NCBI GenBank assembly: GCA_946803715.1
Contig: CAMPET010000202.1
Coordinates: forward strand, 101,710 to 115,407
DNA: 13,698 bases
Source of the DNA: Beroe ovata
Lineage: Eukaryota; Ctenophora; Nuda; Beroida; Beroidae
Direction: 5' to 3'
Below are positions 6,575 through 13,698 of the stretch, piece by piece. The translations under genes were made by a program, and so were the position numbers. Under the pieces are notes generated by a model that saw nothing but the letters and a program-made list of their open reading frames with translations, did no database searches and had not been told where the DNA came from. Positions within the stretch are counted from its first letter, which is position 1. Every line of letters starts with the position of its first letter.

Positions 6575-6830
6575 TGTTCTTATATTTACCACGATCAGTC
6601 GCAGACGGTAGCACAAAAACTAATCTACTTTTCCGCAAAAACGCCGAACGGGGTTTTGTTTGAGCAGCTGCATTAAAATAAGCCACCCCTCGGGGCAGAT
6701 CATGTGACTTGTCCCAGAGTCACGTGACCACTTTTTCATGTCGCTAATTGGTCGATCATTATGTTTTTGAACTTTCCTTCTTCTGATGATACTAAAAAAC
6801 TAATTATCTTGCACGTGCTAAGAAAAGGTG
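6575..6830 (-). promoter_or_regulatory. Putative promoter of the six-exon gene: CCAAT, GTCACGTGAC, TATA-like
   Basis: Reading toward the gene there is GCACGTGC at 6811-6818, a CCAAT box (ATTGG on the plus strand) at 6747-6751, the palindrome GTCACGTGAC at 6719-6728, a related CATGTGAC at 6701-6708, and a TATA-like AAATATA at 6581-6587 about 60 nt before the ATG. NF-Y binds CCAAT and bHLH-Zip factors such as USF or MITF/TFE bind GTCACGTGAC (known). Use of these sites here is inferred from position only. Confidence 0.5.
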
Positions 6831-6845
6831 GAGGGTGAAACAAAG

Positions 6846-7224
6846 ATGGGGGAGAGGGAGAGCCGAAACCGGTCAGTATTGTTATTTTCAGAAGAGGGAA
6901 AGTTTTGTCATGCTAATATGACAACACAACATGGCGATCAATTTGCATTGGGAAAAGTTGGGAAATCTAATTGGATTTAGAGTGCAGACAATGGTAGGGT
7001 ATGGGATTTGGGCGTTGGTAATTATGGTAATGAATTTAATCGGGAACTGCCTTCAGAACAAGGTAATTCTCAATTTGCCCGATTTCCTGGGGGACTGTTC
7101 CAGAAATGTAGATTGTAGTAGAATGAGGGTTGTTAAGTGGGGTGCTAGACAATTGCGCTTTGAACCGTTGTTCTATGTCCAATGTCCATATGCAAGTACC
7201 AGCTCAATGAGCCTTACATTGTAG
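6846..7224 (+). other. Region right of the promoter; two short frames, no supported gene
   Basis: A 44-codon frame opens at the ATG at 6846 and a 97-codon frame at 6931-7224. Neither shows a recognisable domain, and splice sites that would join them are not convincing. The region downstream of the shared GCACGTGC site could be the start of a divergent transcript, but nothing in the codons supports it. Confidence 0.3.
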
Positions 7225-7244
7225 TCTGTGGATCGTATCGAATA

Positions 7245-7320
7245 GGGAAGCATATTTCTGAACCCGTGTCATAATTTGTAATTAAGTAATTATAGTAGTA
7301 ATTATGTAATTAAAGTAGCT
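7245..7320. repeat. Low-complexity TAATTA-rich tract
   Basis: Irregular repetition of GTAATTA/TAGTAATTAT motifs. Confidence 0.6.
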
Positions 7321-7386
7321 CTGCCTCTCACCAGTAATCAAGGAGCTAGAATCTGATCCGGTACTGTACGTTTTCAGGTGCATGTT

Positions 7387-7464
7387 GTTGCTCAGAGTTG
7401 CTGTGCGATTGTTGTTTAGAGTTGTTGTGCGATTGTTGTTCAGAGTTGCCCTGCGATTGTTGCT
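7387..7464. repeat. 24-bp tandem repeat, three copies plus a partial
   Basis: Units at 7387-7410, 7411-7434 and 7435-7458 share CAGAGTTG...GCGATT and are followed by a partial unit. The period is a multiple of three, and minus-strand translation gives repeats of the form LNNNRTTT. The repeat lies in a region where frames on both strands stay open, so coding cannot be decided. Confidence 0.8.
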
Positions 7465-8184
7465 CCCAAAAACAGAGGCTGCTGCAACGTTGCTATTTGA
7501 TGCTAGAGCGGTAAAGCTGTCAGACAAACGACTTATTTCGGGGGTTATCAAAAATGACAAAAACGTCATAATACCGAGCAAATAACAGAGAGAGAGTGTG
7601 ACTGAAGTGGTTGCATTCTGTGACAGTGAAAATATTCGTTGGACTGTTGCTGAGTATTCAAGCATGTTTGACAGTCAAAAGTGAAAAGTTCCCACTGTAA
7701 ATTAATGAAAAATGATACGGTTACGAAGGAAATAGAAGTATCATTTCCATTTTGCACCAACAAATCAGACAAAAAGTTCCTAAAGCGGCAATCGTTATCA
7801 GCGTTAGTTGAAATAGTGACAGTGCTGGCATCAAGCAATGTTTCAAACAAGTTCAAGTTCCATGCTAGCAAATGGTCGTCAAGGGAACGAAATGTGAGCA
7901 TTAATAATGGATCATTACTTATTGGGTCGACCATTAGTTTTTGGGCGGGGGCCAGAAATGAGAATAACAAGAACCGTATCAGTAATTGAATCTGTAGTTG
8001 AACGAGGACTGAATGGGTATTGAAAGTGGCAATAAAATCAAGAGATAGTAAGTGCTCAATGAGGTGTGAGTGTGAAAATAGGAAAAAAGTAAAAAAATGG
8101 GAACAAAATATCGAAAAAGAGTTGATGATTCGATTTCTGATACATCAAACTTCGGTAATATTGTCTAAATTTGCAGTTTAGTAG
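7465..8184. other. Region with long open frames on both strands, coding status undecided
   Basis: On the minus strand two overlapping frames (7970-7566 and 7665-7282) stay open. The second contains a hydrophobic stretch resembling a membrane segment (LCYLLGIMTFLSFLI) and Asn-rich repeats. On the plus strand 7681-7989 is open from a GTG. None is recognised, and mutually antisense openness in AT-rich DNA is weak evidence. If coding, the minus strand is the better candidate, possibly with an intron or frameshift near 7566-7665. Confidence 0.2.
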
Positions 8185-8370
8185 GTGAAACTCGCTCAAC
8201 TAATTTGGAAAACTCTGGGTGTTGACGAGTTGAATATTGAGTGGGCTACAGATCTCATTTACAAAGAGAAGCTTCAGCGAGAAAGTGATAAAATGATCCA
8301 TGTCTTGAAACTGTACGGACTCAAATCGAAGATTCTGCCCATGGAAATCGTAATTAGACTGAAGCTTTAG
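8185..8370 (+). CDS. Possible 3' terminal exon of an unknown gene
   Basis: An open stretch of 61 codons ends at TAG (8368-8370). It begins directly after an AG (TTTAGTAG|GTG), consistent with an acceptor, and has no ATG of its own at the left end. Composition is protein-like, with a mixed charged/hydrophobic helical look (for example KEKLQRESDKMIHVLKLYGL). No matching upstream exon was found, no polyadenylation signal is obvious and no domain is recognised. It could equally be a chance frame. Confidence 0.22.
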   Translation: MKLAQLIWKTLGVDELNIEWATDLIYKEKLQRESDKMIHVLKLYGLKSKILPMEIVIRLKL

Positions 8371-8510
8371 ACGGAGGAAAAATTAGTGGCAACCTGGACC
8401 GCTAAATCCTAAATTTGATTATGAAACAAAAATTCAGGAGTTTAATTAAACTTCGATCAAAGATGGTAAACAGAGAGTTTACAAGATGATGATCATCGCT
8501 GAGGCAACAG

Positions 8511-8618
8511 CCAATGAAAAACCATTATTCCATGTCACGTGACGCAGAAATGATTTGATTGGCTGGTGTTATTTTTGAACATCCAATCAGGGGTCATATC
8601 TGGATTTATACAGCCAAT
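8511..8618 (+). promoter_or_regulatory. CCAAT-rich promoter-like patch with GTCACGTGAC
   Basis: CCAAT at 8511-8515, 8583-8587 and 8614-8618, an inverted CCAAT (ATTGG) at 8558-8562, and GTCACGTGAC at 8534-8543, all within 108 bp. Multiple CCAAT boxes tens of bases apart are typical of NF-Y-dependent promoters (known). About 100 bp downstream there is an ATG in a strong CACCATGGG context. Confidence 0.5.
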
Positions 8619-8721
8619 CGGAGTTGGCTTATTATGGGAGCTCACCGGTTATCTTGATTTTTGGTAATAAGCGCGAAATAAGGTGTTAAAACGTAACAAA
8701 ATCATAAGACCAAGAGTCACC

Positions 8722-8868
8722 ATGGGTACTAAAAAAGTTCCTTCCTTGCAAAAACCTATTATCGGCAAAATGTGGACATTTAGGTCATTTCTCACAATTC
8801 AAAATATAGAATTTTCACGACACAAAGTTGTCGAATTAATCCTAACAGAGATCCTATCTAGACTCTAG
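8722..8868 (+). CDS. Possible short open frame or first exon downstream of the CCAAT patch
   Basis: The ATG at 8722 sits in CACCATGGG, a near-ideal Kozak context, and opens 48 codons (MGTKKVPSLQKPIIGKMW...) to a TAG at 8866-8868. It is basic at the N-terminus and not recognised. Support comes only from the upstream promoter-like patch and the start context. The real transcript may splice out before the stop, but no strong donor is apparent. Confidence 0.22.
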   Translation: MGTKKVPSLQKPIIGKMWTFRSFLTIQNIEFSRHKVVELILTEILSRL

Positions 8869-9025
8869 AGTACAGACAGGAATACCTGACAGTTGAAACA
8901 TGATATGAACTATAAATGGGGTGGTAATTGTTCTGAGCCATGCGCTCCACGATACATTTACCAGAGGAGATGGTTGTGATGGAGTGAGAGAGATGGTTTG
9001 TGTGACGTCATTACTGGTGTATAAA
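8869..9025. other. Spacer with a consensus CRE palindrome
   Basis: TGACGTCA at 9003-9010, the full ATF/CREB palindrome, lies just before the 22-bp minisatellite. The same octamer occurs in intron 4 (4022-4029 and 5128-5135). Confidence 0.4.
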
Positions 9026-9148
9026 TGTACATGTGACAGTCATACAATGTACATGCGACAGTCATACATTGTACATGCGACAGTCATACAATGTACATGC
9101 GACAGTCATACAATGTACATGCGACAGTCATACAATGACAGTCATAAA
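9026..9148. repeat. 22-bp minisatellite, five units plus a degenerate tail
   Basis: Units at 9026, 9048, 9070, 9092 and 9114 share TGTACATGYGACAGTCATACAW, with one or two differences among them. They are followed by a truncated TGACAGTCATAAA. Each unit carries the TGTACA palindrome. The open frames crossing it are a by-product of a stop-free repeat. Confidence 0.95.
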
Positions 9149-9546
9149 TTGTATGGGTGTACATATATGTACATTGAAGGTACGATGTAGTACAGCTAAT
9201 AAATTGAATGGTCGGATGGTCTCGCCGTTCTCCAAAAATCAAATCGACGGTTAGTCTATAGGTAATGATGACCAAAGCACTATGCCAACTGAAATATCTA
9301 CCAAAACCTACTCCTATAAGAGTAGCAAGGTCAAAGATTACTGTCTAAGTACCCACTAAACGGTCCTACACCCTTCACATTAAGTACAAATCAGCGTCCG
9401 TTACTAAAAACTTTCATGATGCACATTATCCCTTCTATTCCCCTATCACTCTTGTCCTTTTCTCTCTCTCCATCTCTCTGCGCCCCTCTCAAGTTCTAAC
9501 GACAAGCAAAACGTTAAACACGCACCAGAATGCATGCTGCAATCCT
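9149..9546. other. Intergenic stretch with a pyrimidine-rich tract
   Basis: 9424-9491 is strongly pyrimidine-rich (TCTCTCTCTCC-type), a common promoter-flanking feature. No gene is seen. Confidence 0.45.
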
Positions 9547-9626
9547 ATTGGCTCTCAAATCATAAATACTCGTCTGTGATTGGATGATAGAAGTCCTATA
9601 TCAATGAACAAATGACTCTTAAATAG
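9547..9626. promoter_or_regulatory. Second CCAAT-type promoter-like patch
   Basis: Two inverted CCAAT boxes (ATTGG at 9547-9551 and 9579-9583) and a TTAAATAG TATA-like element near 9617-9625. The pyrimidine tract lies on the left side. Direction and target gene are unknown. Confidence 0.28.
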
Positions 9627-11260
9627 GGTTGTGGGGTGAAATGCATGAGGAAATTGGAATGTATCTGTTTAAAGGCATGCACTGGACTTAATTCGAAATT
9701 TGTCAACTGTGGAACATATTGATGGAATAAATGAACCGGTGATAGCGAACGTCAAAAAGATAGAAGCTTCGAAAAATGTTTAAATCATCGCAAAACACAA
9801 GAATATTTCAGCTGACATTTCGACAAGCTAACTGTCACAAAACATGCAACTTCAGCTTGTTAAAATGCTTGAAGTGAAACAAACAAACTTTGATAAAACA
9901 AAACAAAAACAGTAACAGCATGATACTGATACTGAATAGGGATAGAAAAGTTGTGACCAAAGAATAAGAATGTCGGATGTGACTTGAAACAAAATATTTG
10001 CGATTTGAAGAACAAAATCATAAATCAAAATCTCGCAAATAATCACAAAATTTCGCCCTTTGAAAACGGAAAGTAAAAAATTCGTGTGACACGGCAACTG
10101 TAATTAGGCGAGCAAGCAAGAGAAGAATTTGATCAAGCAAGATTTTGAAAATCAGCCGTTTCCCGGTAAAAATATTGCTTGAAAAGTGCAGAGTGGGGAC
10201 TTTTACAACTTAAAATAAGTAATGATCGAGATCTTGATGTGGATTGTAGATTGTGAATGATATTATTATTGGTAATGAAATGTTAACAATGAAATTTGTC
10301 ATTGTCAATGAAAGCTGTGTCGCGTAGCAATAACTTGTTAGCCGTCATATTGTCTATGACACAAAATATGACACCACAGACATTTGTATCCATAACAACC
10401 ATTTTGTTGACCAGCACAATGCCAAAGTTGAGATCAAAGTGAAATGGGGTGAGATCAATGCCAACGAAGACAAACTCGGAATTGAACAAAGATATCTCAA
10501 TTTACACATCGACATTTTATTGGTCAAAGTATATTGGTTAAGTTATAACGTAGGACAATGACATATGCAGACAATGGAATGACGCAGTATGACACACCAT
10601 TATAGTGCACTAATTTATACCAACAGAACGTCTCAACTTATTTGATGATGTCAACAAACTTACAAACTATTGAGACTTCTGATTAGTTGCCATAGTAACA
10701 CGTGACCCATAGGGCATCAGTACCGCGGTAACAATACTAATGAGACATAATTACCCTATAATTAGGTACTGCACAGCCACATGAGACATAAGATTGAGAT
10801 AAAGCGAAATTAGGATTTGAATGTAGCTTTAGGCGAAATTTGGAAACTAGGAATGTGATTTGAATGTAGCTTTGAAGCGAGTGTACACAACTAAATCCAA
10901 TAATTTTGGTCATTAATTGTAGGGGAAGGGCTGCATAATGATGTACAATTAAGCAATTATGTCCAATTAAGCACTCTAGATTAAGACGTTATCAAATATC
11001 CAGCGATGAAATTAGACGATCCTTATTCGACCAAATGGCGAGTAAAAGTGGATGCGGTATGCCACATAAATGCCAAGTTGAATTCAAAATAAATTCCCTC
11101 CTAACCCCCTCCCCCCCATTCTGGCACATTGGTATAGTACATCACGGAGTTTTTAATGAGGCGTCATACTATCACTAATTAACAGGGTATAACTAATGAT
11201 GGCATCATGAAAACGGGTGCTCAATGCCACAGGGTGATTTCCCGTCAGCAGGAATCCTGT
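9627..11260. other. Long AT-rich intergenic stretch
   Basis: No gene supported. A 68-codon minus-strand frame at 10489-10283 is somewhat protein-like but unrecognised and has no splice context. GATTTGAATGTAGCTTT occurs at 10814-10830 and 10857-10873. CACGTG at 10699-10704 is isolated. Confidence 0.5.
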
Positions 11261-11321
11261 CACACCACACACACACAAACACACACACAGACTCACACAC
11301 ACACTCACACTGACACACACA
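11261..11321. repeat. Imperfect (CA)n microsatellite
   Basis: CA repeats interrupted by AACA, GACT and CTG. Confidence 0.95.
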
Positions 11322-11386
11322 GAGAACATGAGAGGAAGTACTGGCATTCGTTCATTTTATGATAGCTGTCATTTGTTCATCACATC

Positions 11387-11466
11387 ATGAATAACGGGAC
11401 CTTTAAATGAATAACGGGACCTATGAATGAATAGCGGTCCCTATGAATGAATGACGGGACATATGA
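11387..11466. repeat. 20-bp minisatellite, four units
   Basis: Units at 11387, 11407, 11427 and 11447 follow ATGAATAACGGGACCTATGA with one to three changes each. A detached ATGAATAACGG recurs near 11601. Confidence 0.95.
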
Positions 11467-11875
11467 AGAGATCTGCAACTGAAGGGACGCCAGAGGATCG
11501 CCAGATACTCAATGTTTAATTCATGGGGGTAATTAAATTGGATATAAGTGCCCATAAGGGTCTATGTTGAGTGATTATAAAAGAGCCCAAGAGTCGAGAT
11601 ATGAATAACGGCATGCAACTCACTGTAAATCCATGAATTTATACATAGATGTGAGTATATTCAGAGTTTTATACCCAGAGGGGTGTGCATATTTGGTTGA
11701 AGTGGCCCAAATAAAGCTCCATAAATGTATAAGTTTGGCTGGAATCCATAAATAATATCATTGAACTTGGAGTCCCTATATGGTCACTGGTCAGGTATAG
11801 CCCCGAAATGGACAAACCTATATCCGTAGCTAGGATCGGTTTGGATAAAGGATTTGGTTAATAAGGTTACGGTAA
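11467..11875. other. Intergenic stretch, nothing identified
   Basis: Several CATAAAT/CCATAAATG motifs are scattered through it. No supported frame. Confidence 0.5.
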
Positions 11876-11900
11876 TGCATTGTTCTTATCATTGATTCAG

Positions 11901-12121
11901 AACCAGTCCCAAGAGACCATTTGGTAGTAAGGGGTAGGGTAGTACTGGTATCGGCGTATGGTAGAGAAGTGTATCGCGCAAGGGGAATGATTTTGAGTGT
12001 TGAAGTTAATGAGTTCCTCACAGCATACCATGTGGGAAACCCTCAGTCCGTGGTGACCTCTTGGATATGGATATTGGGTATTGGGTACACTATAGTGGTG
12101 ATACTTATAGGTGTTTGGTAA
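11901..12121 (+). CDS. Possible 3' terminal exon with a C-terminal membrane helix
   Basis: The sequence TGTTCTTATCATTGATTCAG at 11881-11900 looks like a good acceptor. After it a frame stays open to TAA at 12119-12121. It ends in a strongly hydrophobic helix (WIWILGIGYTIVVILIGVW) right before the stop, the layout of a tail-anchored or last-helix membrane protein. There is no ATG near the left end, no upstream exon was identified and the family is not recognised. Minus-strand frames are also open here, so chance is a real alternative. Confidence 0.2.
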
Positions 12122-12600
12122 ATAGGTGATCTGACGTTGTGAACACGGGAAAACCAATTAGACCCAATTACCAAAGCTAGCGATCATGGATAAATAGAAA
12201 GAGATAAGTGGAAATAAACTTAGGTTAGTAATTCTCGCTGTTTTGAAGTAAGGATGTACAAAACAGAACAATGGAAAGGCAGCCAAAAAGCTATACCACA
12301 CATCAACAAATTACAACGTATTTTTTAAAACTCGCTCTACACGAAAAGTTTAAAATAGTCTGTTTAAAACTTGTGTCTACAGCTATGAGTGTGTGCTACA
12401 TCATATTGTGCATGCTAGAATTCATTACGGAGTAGATCAACAAGCTGCAAAATGAAGATGTAGAAGCAAATCTGTATAAATCGAAAACAGGCCTGGGAGA
12501 ACATAAAAAATATGTGAGGGAAGGTTTGATTAATTTGGTTGTTATCAAATTTTACAAGTTGGCGAGATATTAGCATATGTAAGTTTTCAAGTTACAAATT
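12122..12600. other. AT-rich stretch, nothing identified
   Basis: No repeat, promoter cluster or supported frame was found on either strand. Confidence 0.5.
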
Positions 12601-12624
12601 TTAAGTATGTGTGTATGTACTGTC

Positions 12625-12627
<3 letters not shown>

Positions 12628-12665
<38 letters not shown>
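12628..12665. repeat. (TG)n microsatellite
   Basis: About 19 uninterrupted TG dinucleotides, preceded by a degenerate GTGTATGT run. Confidence 0.98.
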
Positions 12666-12668
<3 letters not shown>

Positions 12669-13054
12669 GATGAAACATGTTAAGGTGTGGCCGCAGACTC
12701 TGAAAGGTGGTGAACACATTGCTGCAAAATATGAACACGTTATGACACAGAGAGCTATAGGTTCCTATACTAGACGAAATAAAATGGTAGGAAAATAAAA
12801 GGTTTTGTCACTTTGTCACTTTGGATGATGCGGTCAGTGAACACAATTCCATCAGAAAAGTGTTAAAAAATGACCGATAAACATTTGATAAACATCGAGC
12901 AGGGAAATGTAATAAAGACAGTCTGTTTGCCGGAAAAACAGCTAAATTAAAAAAAAAACAACAAAATTTAAGAAAAAGCAGCAAAATTTAACACCTAAAT
13001 AACAACGACAACTGCAGTAGGCTAGTTTGTCAAGTAATGTCACTCAAGTGCCAA
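12666..13054. other. Spacer with an A-rich patch
   Basis: Poly-A-rich AAATTTAA motifs at about 12943-12992. No gene seen. Confidence 0.5.
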
Positions 13055-13158
13055 GACACACACACACATCGCAAACCAAATCTAGTATAATGGTGGTCAA
13101 GCCCCCATGCACGACACTGCTGATGCCTTAGACACTATAAACGCTGTATGTAGCACTG

Positions 13159-13197
<39 letters not shown>
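13055..13197. repeat. Two (AC)n microsatellites
   Basis: A short AC run at 13055-13068 and a longer one at 13159-13197 with one AAAC interruption. Confidence 0.95.
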
Positions 13198-13250
13198 GAG
13201 TTGGTAATAGGGTACTGAGGGGTGTATAGTGGTGCGATTCAATAATTGAT

Positions 13251-13698
13251 TGGGGAGAGAGAAAGCAGGGATGGAGAGAGAGCAGGGATAGAGAGAGAGT
13301 TATAGTCAAGGATGAGAGATTATAGACAAGGAGTGATTGAAGGGCACATGGTGGTCAGTGGAGGGGGGTCAGAAAGAGAGTCAGAAAGAGAGTCAGAAAG
13401 AGAGTCAGAAAGAGAGTCAGAAAGAGAGCCAGAAAGAGAAGGAGGGAGTCAGAAAGAGAGTCAGAAAGAGAAGGAGGGAGTCATAAAGAGAGTCAGAAAG
13501 AGAAGGATGGAGTCAGAAAGAGAGAGGAATAGGGAAAAGAGAGTAAGAAAGAGAGTCAGAAAGAGAGTCAGAAAGAGAGCCAGAAAGAGTGCCAGATAGA
13601 GAAGGAGGGAGTCGGAAAGAGAGACAGAAATAGAGTCAGAAAGAGAGCCAGAAAGAGAAGGAGGGAGTCAGAAAGAGAGTCAGAAAGAGAAGGAGGGA
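13251..13698. repeat. Purine-rich satellite with a 12-bp unit and 32-bp higher-order period, cut by window end
   Basis: GAGA-rich sequence from 13251 leads into a tandem array from 13368 with the unit GTCAGAAAGAGA. In parts two 12-bp units plus AGGAGGGA form a 32-bp higher-order repeat (for example from 13448). The plus strand is nearly all purine. It translates to Ser-Glu-Arg-Glu repeats only because the period is a multiple of three. Confidence 0.95.

Noticed and set aside
9026-9148. CRISPR-like array
   Set aside because: The units are contiguous 22-bp tandem repeats without unique spacers, in a eukaryotic-looking context.
9852-10097. Hydrophobic 81-codon minus-strand frame as a membrane protein
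   Set aside because: Phe/Ile/Val/Cys-rich composition is expected from the complement of an A-rich strand. No start context, splice signals or recognisable motif.
12607-12798. Cys/Val-rich short frame and the AC-run frames at 11153-11347 and 13097-13309
   Set aside because: Translations of CA/GT microsatellites.
13312-13599. 95-codon Ser-Glu-Arg-Glu repeat protein
   Set aside because: It is a satellite with a 12-bp period that is stop-free by construction. The frame has no exon context and the array has irregular 8-bp inserts.

Overview
The window looks like nuclear DNA from an animal, probably an early-branching invertebrate with small introns. It is AT-rich, has a six-exon gene with GT-AG introns of about 160-260 bp, CA/GT microsatellites, several minisatellites and small inverted-repeat transposons, and no prokaryotic gene organisation. 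A sponge-like genome would fit, but that is a guess; the species cannot be named from the sequence. Single N bases sit at 923, 1538, 4092 and 5194, so the window is a scaffold of about five contigs.

Region 1 (1-2964) is repeat territory. Three related copies of a ~0.5-0.66 kb unit (365-884, 924-1525, 1539-2200) each carry a cluster of three CACGTG sites and a GC-rich core. The copies differ by small transposons whose target-site duplications are intact: two 90-99 bp elements with 8-bp duplications and two foldback elements with 9-bp duplications. More foldback elements with alternating CG cores follow at 2277-2703.

Region 2 (2965-5191) is a ~1.1 kb segment present twice in direct orientation, with both copies ending at N joints. 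It holds the 3' exons of the only convincing gene. The two copies differ in those exons almost only at synonymous sites (10 of 12 changes), which fixes the true reading frame.

Region 3 (4567-6524, minus strand) is that gene: six exons, 287 codons, all splice phases compatible. It encodes an MIT/TPR-like helical N-terminus, a cysteine cluster of zinc-ribbon type, a disordered Arg/Asp-rich segment whose codons contain CACGTG palindromes, and a short C-terminal CxxC/His segment ending in Gly-Cys-Cys. I do not recognise the family. A promoter-like zone with an inverted CCAAT box, a GTCACGTGAC site and a TATA-like element lies upstream (6575-6830).

Region 4 (about 6840-13698) has no gene I can establish. 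It has a few short exon-like frames, two CCAAT-rich promoter-like patches (8511-8618, 9547-9626), minisatellites with 24-, 22- and 20-bp units, three CA/GT runs and a purine-rich 12-bp array that runs off the right edge.
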